Assembly (NCBI RefSeq): GCF_947242115.1
Contig: NC_074712.1
Span: 46,257,838 to 46,321,837 of the forward strand
Direction: 5' to 3'
From: Biomphalaria glabrata
Lineage: Eukaryota; Mollusca; Gastropoda; Planorbidae
Length of the DNA stretch: 64,000 bases
Notes under the pieces: generated by a model
What the model was told of the DNA's origin: nothing
Database searches by the model: none
What the model saw: the letters and a program-made list of their open reading frames with translations, nothing else
Translations under genes and position numbers: made by a program
Shown: positions 36,731-49,500 of the stretch, in pieces
Numbering within the stretch: position 1 is the stretch's first letter
Layout of the letters: each line of letters opens with the position of its first letter

Positions 36731-39700
36731 GGCGGGGTCATTTAGTAAATCTATAGAACATCACCGATGTGGCGGGGACATTTAGTAAATCTATAGAACA
36801 TCACCGATGTGGCGGGGACATTTAGTAAATCTATAGAACATCACCGATGTGGCGGGGACATTTAGTAAATCTATAGAACATCACCGATGTGGCGGGGACA
36901 TTTAGTAAATCTATAGAACATCACCATTGTGGCGGGGGCATTTAGTAAATCTATAGAACATCACCAATGTGGCGGGGACATTTAGTAAATCTATAGAACA
37001 TCACCAATGTGGCGGGGGCATTTAGTAAATCTATAGAACATCACCAATGTGGCGGGGACATTTAGTAAATCTATAGAACATCACCGATGATAACGGGGGC
37101 ATTTAGTAAATCTATAGAACATCACCGATGTGGCGGGGACATTTAGTAAATCTATAGAACATCACCGATGATAACAGGGGCATTTAGTAAATCTATAGAA
37201 CATCACCAATGTGGCGGGGACATTTAGTAAATCTATAGAACATCACCGATGTGGCGGGGGCATTTAGTAAATCTATAGAACATCACCAATGTGGCGGGGG
37301 CATTTAGTAAATCTATAGAACATCACCAATGTGGCGGGGACATTTAGTAAATCTATAGAACATCACCGATGTGGCGGGGGCATTTAGTAAATCTATAGAA
37401 CATCACCAATGTGGCGGGGACATTTAGTAAATCTATAGAACATCACCAATGATAACGGGGACATTTAGTAAATCTATAGAACATCACCGATGTGGCGGGG
37501 GCATTTAGTAAATCTATAGAACATCACCGATGTGGCGGGGACATTTAGTAAATCTATAGAACATCACCAATGTGGCGGGGGCATTTAGTAAATCTATAGA
37601 ACATCACCAATGTGGCGGGGACATTTAGTAAATCTATAGAACATCACCAATGTGGCGGGGGCATTTAGTAAATCTATAGAACATCACCAATGTGGCGGGG
37701 ACATTTAGTAAATCTATAGAACATCACCGATGTGGCGGGGACATTTAGTAAATCTATAGAACATCACCGATGTGGCGGGGACATTTAGTAAATCTATAGA
37801 ACATCACCGATGTGGCGGGGGCATTTAGTAAATCTATAGAACATCACCAATGTGGCGGGGACATTTAGTAAATCTATAGAACATCACCGATGTGGCGGGG
37901 ACATTTAGTAAATCTATAGAACATCACCGATGTGGCGGGGACATTTAGTAAATCTATAGAACATCACCGATGTGGCGGGGGCATTTAGTAAATCTATAGA
38001 ACATCACCAATGTGGCGGGGACATTTAGTAAATCTATAGAACATCACCAATGTGGCGGGGACATTTAGTAAATCTATAGAACATCACCGATGTGGCTGGG
38101 GCATTTAGTAAATCTATAGAACATCACCAATGTGGCGGGGACATTTAGTAAATCTATAGAACATCACCAATGTGGCGGGGACATTTAGTAAATCTATAGA
38201 ACATCACCGATGTGGCGGGGGCATTTAGTAAATCTATAGAACATCACCAATGTGGCGGGGGCATTTAGTAAATCTATAGAACATCACCAATGTGGCGGGG
38301 ACATTTAGTAAATCTATAGAACATCACCAATGTGGCGGGGACATTTAGTAAATCTATAGAACATCACCGATGATAACGGGGGCATTTAGTAAATCTATAG
38401 AACATCACCAATGTGGCGGGGGCATTTAGTAAATCTATAGAACATCACCGATGTGGCGGGGGCATTTAGTAAATCTATAGAACATCACCAATGTGGCGGG
38501 GACATTTAGTAAATCTATAGAACATCACCAATGTGGCGGGGACATTTAGTAAATCTATAGAACATCACCAATGAGGCGGGGACATTTAGTAAATCTATAG
38601 AACATCACCAATGTGGCGGGGACATTTAGTAAATCTATAGAACATCACCAATGTGGCGGGGGCATTTAGTAAATCTATAGAACATCACCAATGTGGCGGG
38701 GACATTTAGTAAATCTATAGAACATCACCAATGTGGCGGGGACATTTAGTAAATCTATAGAACATCACCGATGATAACGGGGGCATTTAGTAAATCTATA
38801 GAACATCACCAATGTGGCGGGGGCATTTAGTAAATCTATAGAACATCACCGATGTGGCGGGGGCATTTAGTAAATCTATAGAACATCACCAATGTGGCGG
38901 GGACATTTAGTAAATCTATAGAACATCACCAATGTGGCGGGGACATTTAGTAAATCTATAGAACATCACCAATGTGGCGGGGACATTTAGTAAATCTATA
39001 GAACATCACCAATGTGGCGGGGACATTTAGTAAATCTATAGAACATCACCAATGTGGCGGGGGCATTTAGTAAACCTATAGAACATCACCGATGATAACG
39101 GGGACATTTAGTAAACCTATAGAACATCACCGATGATAACGGGGACATTTAGTAAACCTATAGAACATCACCGATGATAACGGGGACATTTAGTAAACCT
39201 ATAGAACATCACCGATGATAACGGGGACATTTAGTAAACCTATAGAACATCACCGATGATAACGGGGACATTTAGTAAACCTATAGAACATCACCGATGT
39301 GGCGGGGACAGTTAGTAAACCTATAGAACATCACCGATGATAACGGGGACATTTAGTAAACCTATAGAACATCACCGATGTGGCGGGGACAGTTAGTAAA
39401 CCTATAGAACATCACCGATGATAACGGGGACATTTAGTAAACCTATAGAACATCACCGATGTGGCGGGGACAGTTAGTAAACCTATAGAACATCACCGAT
39501 GATAACGGGGACATTTAGTAAACCTATAGAACATCACCGATGATAACGGGGACATTTAGTAAACCTATAGAACATCACCGATGATAACGGGGACATTTAG
39601 TAAACCTATAGAACATCACCGATGATAACGGGGACATTTAGTAAACCTATAGAAAATCACCGATGATAACGGGGACATTTAGTAAACCTATAGAAAATCA

Positions 39701-42700
39701 CCGATGATAACGGGGACATTTAGTAAACCTATAGAACATCACCGATGATAACGGGGACATTTAGTAAACCTATAGAACATCACCGATGATAACGGGGACA
39801 TTTAGTAAACCTATAGAACATCACCGATGATAACGGGGACATTTAGTAAACCTATAGAACATCACCGATGATAACGGGGACATTTAGTAAACCTATAGAA
39901 CATCACCGATGATAACGGGGACATTTAGTAAACCTATAGAACATCACCGATGATAACGGGGACATTTAGAAAAAATTAAAGAAGATCACCGATGATAACG
40001 GGGACATTTAGTAAACCTATAGAACATCACCGATGATAACGGGGACATTTAGTAAACCTATAGAACATCACCGATGATAACGGGGACATTTAGTAAACCT
40101 ATAGAACATCACCGATGATAACGGGGACATTTAGTAAACCTATAGAACATCACCGATGATAACGGGGACATTTAGTAAACCTATAGAACATCACCGATGA
40201 TAACGGGGACATTTAGTAAACCTATAGAACATCACCGATGATAACGGGGACATTTAGTAAACCTATAGAACATCACCGATGATAACGGGGACATTTAGTA
40301 AACCTATAGAACATCACCGATGATAACGGGGACATTTAGTAAACCTATAGAACATCACCGATGATAACGGGGACATTTAGTAAACCTATAGAACATCACC
40401 GATGATAACGGGGACATTTAGTAAACCTATAGAACATCACCGATGATAACGGGGACATTTAGTAAACCTATAGAACATCACCGATGATAACGGGGACATT
40501 TAGTAAACCTATAGAACATCACCGATGATAACGGGGACATTTAGTAAACCTATAGAACATCACCGATGATAACGGGGACATTTAGTAAACCTATAGAACA
40601 TCACCGATGATAACGGGGACATTTAGTAAACCTATAGAACATCACCGATGATAACGTGGACATTTAGTAAACCTATAGAACATCACCGATGATAACGGGG
40701 ACATTTAGTAAACCTATAGAACATCACCGATGTGGCGGGGACAGTTAGTAAACCTATAGAACATCACCGATGATAACGGGGACATTTAGTAAACCTATAG
40801 AACATCACCGATGATAACGGGGACATTTAGTAAACCTATAGAACATCACCGATTATAACGGGGACATTTAGTAAACCTATAGAACATCACCGATGTGGCG
40901 GGGACAGTTAGTAAACCTATAGAACATCACCGATGATAACGGGGACATTTAGTAAACCTATAGAACATCACCGATGTGGCGGGGACAGTTAGTAAACCTA
41001 TAGAACATCACCGATGATAACGGGGACATTTAGTAAACATATAGAACATCACCGATGATAACGGGGACATTTAGTTAACCTATAGAACATCACCGATGAT
41101 AACGGGGACATTTAGTAAACCTATAGAACATCACCGATGATAACGGGGACATTTAGTAAACCTATAGAACATCACCGATGATAACGGGGACATTTAGTAA
41201 ACCTATAGAACATCACCGATGATAACGGGGACATTTAGTAAACCTATAGAACATCACCGATGATAACGGGGACATTTAGTAAACCTATAGAACATCACCG
41301 ATGATAACGGGGACATTTAGTAAACCTATAGAACATCACCGATGATAACGGGGACATTTAGTAAACCTATAGAACATCACCGATGATAACGGGGACATTT
41401 AGTAAACCTATAGAACATCACCGATGATAACGGGGACATTTAGTAAACCTATAGAACATCACCGATGATAACGGGGACATTTAGTAAACCTATAGAACAT
41501 CACCGATGTGGCCTGGACAGTTAGTAAACCTATAGAACATCACCGATGATAACGGGGACATTTAGTAAACCTATAGAACATCACCGATGATAACGGGGAC
41601 ATTTAGTAAACCTATAGAACATCACCGATGATAACGGGGACATTTAGTAAACCTATAGAACATCACCGATGATAACGGGGACATTTAGTAAACCTATAGA
41701 ACATCACCGATGTGGCGGGGACAGTTAGTAAACCTATAGAACATCACCGATGATAACGGGGACATTTAGTAAACCTATAGAACATCACCGATGATAACGG
41801 GGACATTTAGTAAACCTATAGAACATCACCGATGATAACGGGGACATTTAGTAAACCTATAGAACATCACCGATGATAACGGGGACATTTAGTAAACCTA
41901 TAGAACATCACCGATGATAACGGGGACATTTAGTAAACCTATAGAACATCACCGATGATAACGGGGACATTTAGTAAACCTATAGAACATCACCGATGAT
42001 AACGGGGACATTTAGTAAACCTATAGAACATCACCGATGATAACGGGGACATTTAGTAAACCTATAGAACATCACCGATGATAACGGGGACATTTAGTAA
42101 ACCTATAGAACATCACCGATGATAACGGGGACATTTAGTAAACCTATAGAACATCACCGATGATAACGGGGACATTTAGTAAACCTATAGAACATCACCG
42201 ATGTGGCGGGGACAGTTAGTAAACCTATAGAACATCACCGATGTGGCGGGGACAGTTAGTAAACCTATAGAACATCACCGATGTGGCGGGGACAGTTAGT
42301 AAACCTATAGAACATCACCGATGTGGCGGGGACAGTTAGTAAACCTATAGAACATCACCGATGTGGCGGGGACAGTTAGTAAACCTATAGAACATCACCG
42401 ATGTGGCGGGGACATTTAGTAAATCTATAGAACATCACCATGATAACGGGGACATTTAGTAAACCTATATTAGAACATCACCGATGTGGCGGGGACAGTT
42501 AGTAAACCTATAGAACATCACCGATGTGGCGGGGACATTTAGTAAATCTATAGAACATCACCATGATAACGGGGACATTTAGTAAATCTATAGAACATCA
42601 CCATGATAACGGGGACATTTAGTAAACCTATATTAGAACATCACCGATGTGGCGGGGACAGTTAGTAAACCTATAGAACATCACCGATGTGGCGGGGACA

Positions 42701-43180
42701 GTTAGTAAACCTATAGAACATCACCGATGTGGCGGGGACAGTTAGTAAACCTATAGAACATCACCGATGTGGCGGGGACATTTAGTAAATCTATAGAACA
42801 TCACCATGATAACGGGGACATTTAGTAAATCTATAGAACATCACCATGATAACGGGGACATTTAGTAAACCTATAGAACATCACCATGATAACGGGGACA
42901 TTTAGTAAACCTATAGAACATCACCGATGTGGCGGGGACATTTAGTAAACCTATAGAACATCACCATGATAACGGGGACATTTAGTAAACCTATAGAACA
43001 TCACCATGATAACGGGGACATTTAGTAAACCTATAGAACATCACCGATGTGGCGGGGACATTTAGTAAACCTATAGAACATCACCATGATAACGGGGACA
43101 TTTAGTAAACCTATAGAACATCACCGATGATAACGGGGACATTTAGTAAACCTATATTAGAACATCACCATGATAACGGG
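36731..43180. repeat. 40/41-bp satellite array, 6.45 kb, about 160 units
   Basis: The unit contains ATTTAGTAAA, CTATAGAACATCACC and either GATGTGGCGGGG (40 bp) or GATGATAACGGGG (41 bp). Units form domains. From 36731 to about 39070 nearly all read AAATCTATAG, mostly with GTGGCGGGG. From about 39071 to 42400 nearly all read AAACCTATAG, mostly with GATAACGGGG, and GTGGCGGGGACAGTTAG units are interspersed. From about 42410 to 43180 both types mix with shorter ACCATGATAACGG units and CCTATATTAGAAC units. TAG and TAA in the unit close the + frames, so it has no coding potential. Confidence 0.98.
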
Positions 43181-43860
43181 AAAAAAAAAAGATCGAGCCA
43201 AATTAATGTCTGTAGTATGGACTAATTGTCCCAGCCACACGACCAGACAACCGTCCAGACATACAGTGAGAGACAGTCTGTGCCTGTATGTGTGTGTGAG
43301 AGACAGTCAGTGTGTGTGTGAGAGACAGTCAGTGTGTGTGTGAGAGACACTCAGTGTGTGTGTGAGAGACAGTCAGTGTGTGTATGTGTGAGAGAGAGAG
43401 AGAGAGCGGTAATGATGATGAAACTAGGGCACACGTTTCTCGAGTCTGAAAGATTGCATAATTTTACATTTTGGTATTAGAGATTTTCATATATGGTGGG
43501 AAAATTATAAATAGCTAGCTTTTTTTTTTTTTGAAGTGCTGATAAGCTGTGTGTTTTTTTTTTCTTCGAATTTGTATTTTTATATTTGACATGTTGGCAC
43601 TTCCAAGCTCTTTCGTTTACAGCTCAATTTGTTTTTGTTGTACATAAGGTGATTACATTCAAAAGACTTAATTATTTCGATCTAGGAATTTCGAAACATT
43701 AGCTCATCGGATACTAACAGGAAATGGCTTTATTTCATATATTTGCGTGAATATATAGTTCTCAGTTCTGTATAGTTCTAATAAAAATCTATAAATTCGG
43801 GCCGACTTTTCTTACAGCTTGAAACAGAGTTACGTACATATATATATATATATATATATA
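43181..43860. other. Spacer with TG/GA simple repeats
   Basis: An imperfect minisatellite of GAGAGACAGTCAGTGTGTGT-type units lies at about 43266-43409. The rest is AT-rich, ending in a TA run (about 43840-43860) that borders the LINE fragment. Confidence 0.7.
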
Positions 43861-44224
43861 AGGCAAGTTGACGCCTAAGCTAGTATTTGAAGCGTCTCCG
43901 TGGGGCGCCTCTGTTACGTCGATACCACCTTTTAGCTCACCAAAAAATACTGCCTTTGCATACGTTCGTCTCCCATACAGGATACGTGCCCTACCCAGCG
44001 TAACTGTCGGACCATAAGAAGTCCCTCTATACTGTCCATACCGGCATACCCATGTCTCAAAGCCATACAGAAGGGTTAAGAGAACCACCGTCTGGTAGAC
44101 ATTGATTTTTGTAGGCAGGCGGAGCAATTTATTCCGCCAAACTCTCGCCTGAAGGCGTCCAAAAGCGCTTCTGGCCCTGGCCAGACAGTTATCAACTTCC
44201 TTTGAAAGTGAGGCGTCATTTGAT

Positions 44225-44255
<31 letters not shown>

Positions 44256-44260
44256 GGTCT
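43861..44260 (-). mobile_element. LINE fragment, second family, bracketed by TA runs
   Basis: Read on the - strand it encodes NDASLSKEVDNCLARARSAF, GRLQARVWRNKLLRLPTKIN and VYQTVVLLTLLYGFETWVCR, the region just after the reverse-transcriptase core of a LINE protein. It then jumps to KAVFFGELKGG and a GAP/RR-containing tail in a shifted frame. The usual stretch between WVC and VFFGEL is mostly missing, so there is an internal deletion. TA runs lie at both ends (43838-43860 and 44228-44256). The peptide differs from that of the LINE at 8988, so it is another family. Confidence 0.85.
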
Positions 44261-44695
44261 GTAATCTGATCATTGTAGGTCTGTGTTTGCAACATTGAAG
44301 TTCATCTCAAATGAAGACTCTGTTGTGACCTTCACCTTATGCCAGTTTTGTTGCAGCTGAAACCAGCTGAAGATTAGTTCTTCTTGCGTTGTTCATTTCT
44401 TTTGTAGGTTTTAGGGTTTCACTGGTTGATGTGGCAGTTTTTGAGAGAGCTCTTCAACTGATACAGCTCGACTGCTGTCAAGTGTCTCCTGTGCCAGATG
44501 AAGTTAGCTACTTGTCTAAGCTGGTGTGTGTGTGTGAGAGAGAGAGAAGTGCATTTAATGCAGCTACAACGCATAGTGCAGATGCCATTGAACATTTTTA
44601 ACAACTACATAAAACAAATCAAGAAAGCAGACGTTTTAGTCACAAAGTTTTTCATTGTGTTGAAATTTTGTTTTCCAATATTGCTTCTAACCATT
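44261..44695. other. Spacer, no feature recognised
   Basis: Moderate GC, with a short TG/GA run at 44521-44545. Frames of 61-70 codons are not recognised. Confidence 0.4.
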
Positions 44696-44790
44696 TCAGT
44701 GGCGCGATAGTCCATGGAGGTCTCTGGCCTGCTTCAACACATCCTTCCATTCAGATCTTTCTGGAGCTTTTCGTCTCCACGCCCGAACTC
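44696..44790 (-). mobile_element. LINE C-terminal fragment
   Basis: On the - strand one frame reads WRRKAPERSEWKDVLKQA then RDLHGLSRH and a stop codon. This resembles the extreme C-terminus of a LINE polyprotein, where an EW-rich segment closes the frame. It lies on the 5' side (in - orientation) of the reverse-transcriptase fragment at 43861, so the two are not colinear parts of one copy. Confidence 0.55.
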
Positions 44791-45061
44791 AAGTTGTAGG
44801 TCTACCTCTACACCCTTATTTCATTGTATATGAGCTCATAGCGCCACGATTGCTACGCCACACTGTATGAGTTTAGATCCATGGTTTCAACAACAAACAT
44901 TCAACTGTTTAGGATTAAAAAATGTGTTCTAGATTATTGAAATATCGCCATTTAAATGGCTTAAAAACGTTAAGAGTCATAAAAAGGTCATTGACTGTCC
45001 ATATTTGAAAACCAATCAAAATGAGATAACAACTTCGTAGTTATTACAATTTAAAAAAATA

Positions 45062-45084
45062 TATATTTGTTTTAAAAGGAAACT
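45062..45084 (+). promoter_or_regulatory. Putative 5'-UTR 3' splice site of the first TPPP gene
   Basis: The sequence TTTGTTTTAAAAG ends at 45078, six bases before the ATG. It is a weak but plausible acceptor. The paralogue has a stronger one (TTTCTCACAG) four bases before its ATG, which suggests a shared 5'-UTR intron. Confidence 0.4.
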
Positions 45085-47183
45085 ATGGCGGATGATTTAA
45101 ATGGAAAGTTGGCACAAGCCTTCAAATACTACGTTGAAGTCTCGTCAGTTGGCCAGAATTTAACGGAGGCTGCCAAAAAGGAAATCAAAGATAAAGGCAT
45201 GAACAAGATGCTGAAAGAAACGTGTGGTGACCCAGTGGCCAAGGCTTCAGAAGCTCAAGTCTTCCCAAAATATTGTGATAAAAAAACGTATGTAGGAATA
45301 TTTCCCCTTTGTGTTTGTTTGTCTTTGAGTGAGTGTGTGTTTGTTAGACCTTTCTACCATTAGATCAACTGTTTTGATAGTCACTGAGGCTGCTTCACGT
45401 ATCGACCTTTAACATTGAATCTACGGGCAGGGGCAAGCTGTCGACTATTTAAATATAGTTTAACTAGCACCTGCACGTTACACAGGTAAATAAGGACAGG
45501 ATACACCTAAAGTTGAGGTCTCAGTGACGTCGGACAATTTACATGCACCAAACTACAAAGCTAGGGGTGGGAGTGGGGGGCGTTGAGGTAGTTATGCAAC
45601 GTCATACCCTGTGGGCAGTGGAGCCCAAGGTCTTTGCGACAAGGCAACTAGCTATTGGTCTGAACTGTCCACAGGTTGTGACGTTGCAGGTCAGTGTTGA
45701 GGCCTTCTAAAACCAAAGGGTCTCGTTTGGACTGTGCCTTTTACACCATCATCGCTAGAGAGTCACCATAGGAATGCACTTTGAACAATAAAAAAAAAGT
45801 TTACTGGAGATTTAAGACTAACTTTTAAATTAACAATTTCATTGACCGTTAGCCACAGAAAGGTTTTATCTTATCTTATCTTATATAATACAGACGTTAC
45901 TTCAAAAAAGGAGATGATTACGTCCTACGCTTCATGCATTCAGTCATGCATATTAACCAATGACTTAAATTTTGCCAAGTCACAGGTTTTCCTGGCTGGC
46001 TCTAATAGCACTAGGGAAGAAGGAGTATTTGTACAAATTTGTCCTAGCATATGGGATGAGAAAGGTTATATCAGAAAGGTTATATCATCGTATCCTTTGT
46101 CTCCTGTTTCGATGAGAAAATAACAATGTCTACAAGTTTTCATAGATTTCTGAGTCTTTAGTAGGCCTATAACAGTACTAAAGTTGTGAATTGTTGACAC
46201 TGTTGCTGTATATTATTTCACTTATGTGTATTTACATATTTACTTATGTATGGAATGTATAATACAACAGTATAGCACAACTATCATCTATGATTGTTCT
46301 CAGCAAAAAACTCCATTTGGATGTATTTCTTGGAGACTTTCTCGTTGAGCTGGCAGCCACTGTCATTCAGAACAAAAAGAAGTTGGCAAAGCGACCAGAT
46401 TTAACTGATAGCGAGGTCCTGGCTTTGGCAGCAGAACTGAAAGAGAAAATAGCAACCAAAGCGGACGCTAAACCTAAGGTAGGTAACTCAATACAACATC
46501 ATGTGAGTGTACTTAGATCCATCACTTTCTTTTTGCGTCATATTTTAAAATATATGGATTTGAAACTTTTGTCGAAATATTTACATTTTATATATAGATA
46601 TATATTTTCAAAGACAATATCCTTTATGGAACTTAATTATTTTTCTCTTAATAACTATTGAAAGCTAGATTTTTTTTAAAACCCTTCTCCCCCCCCCCCC
46701 GATAGAATCCTGGTTACGCGAATTAATAGGTCTACTACACTTTATAATTATATAATGATTGGCCTTTGGCCCTGACCTACAAGACGAGGCCCAAACTGTT
46801 CCTGAACATTAATTTATTAAACTGGTCATTCATTTCCCAACGATATATATCAACTGTCAAATGTTTAGGAAAATCATTGAAGCCGTTTGTGGGATATACA
46901 TTTGTTTACTAACATCAGTTATACGTGTCTCTCTTATCATCAGACTGTAGCTAAAATAAAAATATTTGTGTTCCTTCCCTAGGAGGTCAAAGTCGATGCA
47001 GTTACTGCGAGGTTGACAGATACCAAGGCTTATACAGGAACTCACAAAGAACGATTCGATGATTCGGGAAAAGGAAAGGGAATCGCTGGAAGAAAAAATC
47101 TTGTTGACGATTCCGGTTACGTCACAGGCTACAAAGGTCAAGGGTCAAGCGATGATCAGCAGGGTGCCAGCCCCAGCAAGTGA
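45085..47183 (+). CDS. TPPP: Tubulin polymerization promoting protein family (p25-alpha), paralogue 1
   Basis: Members of this family bind and bundle microtubules; vertebrate TPPP acts in glia and TPPP-like proteins in cilia and sperm. Three exons, 45085-45287, 46304-46478 and 46983-47183, give 192 aa with introns in phase 2 and phase 0. Residues 1-126 are the helical core, including [12 protein letters not shown] then [18 protein letters not shown], which aligns with the family block V.F.K.K.K......F...L.ELA. Residues 127-192 hold the diagnostic C-terminal part: [29 protein letters not shown] (the Gly-rich signature) and [13 protein letters not shown]. Vertebrate TPPP and TPPP3 are 219 and 176 aa, so the length is normal. 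The ATG has A at -3 and G at +4. Intron 1 carries an interspersed repeat. A second family member lies 12 kb downstream on the same strand. Confidence 0.93.
45885..46035. repeat. Interspersed repeat with segments in order A-B
   Basis: Segment A (45885-45935: ATACAGACGTTACTTCAAAA and TACGTCCTACGC) precedes segment B (45961-46035: GGTTTTCCTGGCTGGCTC and GGGAAGAAGGAGTATTTGTA). The copy at 24769-24955 has the reverse order. It lies in intron 1 of the first TPPP gene. Confidence 0.75.
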
Positions 47184-49500
47184 TGTATAAAATAGAAAAA
47201 CATCTAACGAACCGCCTTAGAAGCAGCAAACAATTACAGCTATAACATAAACAACTATATGGAGCAATATCAAACTGACGCAGGGAATATAGGCCTAACT
47301 CTGAACATTGTGTTCATTATTTGTAGATATAAACTCCATGTGTAAGTGTACTAGGCCATTTCATTTTTTTAAATATCATCCAGTGAATGTGATTTTTTAA
47401 AAATATGTCTCATTATTTTTGTTTAAATGTATATTTGTTCTAGTTTCAAAGTGTCTACCAAATGCTGCAGCCTACTTCTAACACTAAGCATACTTTTAAA
47501 AAGTACTTTTGAAAATTCGATAAGCTTATAATGATCTCATATTCACGTGCAATGACGTCACCAAACCTCATTCCAGACTTCATTTACATATTCCTCCACT
47601 GGGACCTAAACACATTGGATTGTGTAGTTTGATCGTGTCAATGTTACTTGGTGTTCCTCTTCTGCTAGTTCGTGTACACATTTATATTCTGCACATTATA
47701 TTCATTATATTATATTCTAGTTGATTCGACACCCTTTATTAACACCACAATGTACATAATAGCCCCCATATTGATATTTTATTTTAATTTTGTTTCTTAG
47801 TCCAGGGCAGCTTTTCTTTTTTTAAACCAAAGATTTACTTATGTCTTCCGTAGAGTTTCTCTCATGTGTACATCGACGCTAAGAAAAGCACACACATATG
47901 TAAAGTTCATCTTTCCAACAATGCAAACAATTTTTTGTATAGCTATAATGGCTAGGCCTAGACATATTAGCCCGCAAAGCTGAGTTTCAATGTAATTAAA
48001 GGCGTGTAAATATGGCATTCAATACCTTCATGGATACCATGAGGCAGACATTTCTGATATTTCCCCAGTGATAATATATTTTATAAGGGTTACATTTGTC
48101 TAAAGGAATTCGTTTCTAGATCAGATCGTCTTAACAATTAAATTATTTGTAGAGAACTAAGAAGTTGTGTACACACACTACAATCCATATAAACCTCGTT
48201 TGATATAGATCTTCATTCCCTCGCTTTTTATTTTATTCTTTGACATTTTGTCTGTTTACATCGGACGGAAACTGTTACGGTTGACAAGTTCTTATTTATT
48301 ATTATGATTATTTTTTTACTTTTTTTTTCTCTGAGTATGTAGAAAGATAATTTGGCTTGTCAATTAAAAGTGTTTAAACCATATTTGCTGAACCAGGCTT
48401 CAAGATATTACTATGAGATCACAATATACTGCAAATTGTGATGGGTCGCATTACTTCTTTATTATTTTAAGTCTGTTGGGCAACCAACTCAGATGTGCCA
48501 CTTCATAACAGTTCATTGATATAATTATCTACAAAATTATTATATATCTATTTCCTTATCATTTCTAAGTTGTTTTTTTTCTGTCACAATGTCTTGAATT
48601 TTTTTTTTTAGGAGATGACTCAAAAAACAATTAAATTAATATCGCATATGAAACATCTGTCACTGGCCGATACGTCAGCGGTTCTAAAAAAAGAAAAGAA
48701 TGATCCCTCTTCTTTTCACCATCAGCTGAACACCCAAGCATAGTGTATCTGTTCTAGACTATACCTTCAACTTTAAGCCTACTTACAGAGCAGGGTTGTT
48801 GTAGTATTTCTTCCACATAGATCTAGGGACTAGTTCTACAAAGAATAATTACATTTTTATTTAATCATTAATAGGAAAACATAATGTAGCTTATTCATAA
48901 TTGACATTTTTGAGATTGATGGGGCATTTTGCGACACCAAATTCATACTATTTGTCAAGTATCAATGTAATATTGTTTTATTTATTTTAATAAATGTCGC
49001 CTCTTTGATATATTTCTAAATGTGTGAATAGCTTTAAGACTGAGCCAGCTAGGTCATCAGTGTACATTTCTCTTAGCCTGTGTGTCTGTTGGAGACAACA
49101 ATATGTACACTTTAATGTACACTTCAATATTTACACTTCAGTATGTACACTTCAATAAGCATTGAGACTACTCTTGTATCGATCGTTGTCTAATTTTAGC
49201 TTAATGAACACAATTTGTAAACACCAGTCAAGCATACATCCTTCAACACAAAACGCGAAATACTGGCAGGTAGGGGTGAATTCTCTTTGAGATATTATGG
49301 ACGCCATTCTAGTTTGATTAATAGAAACAAATAGAATTAGAGCCTAACCTGAAATCGGCGAAATATTTAGTAAACTCAATTTAGAAATCTTTTATACACG
49401 TTTTTGTATTTAAAAATAAAAATAATTCTGAATGCGATGCACTTTTGTGTCAACTGTATAGACTTTGTGTTTTTGTTTTAAATCTGTGTACTTAACTTGT
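47184..49500 (+). other. 3' UTR of first TPPP gene and spacer
   Basis: AT-rich sequence after the TGA at 47181-47183. A canonical AATAAA is at 48989-48994, about 1.8 kb downstream, followed by a T-rich stretch. If it is the used site the 3' UTR is long. No other gene signal is seen. Confidence 0.5.

Noticed and set aside
36731-43180. CRISPR array
   Set aside because: The repeats are contiguous with no unique spacers, the setting is an intron-rich animal genome, and no cas-like gene is present. It is a satellite.
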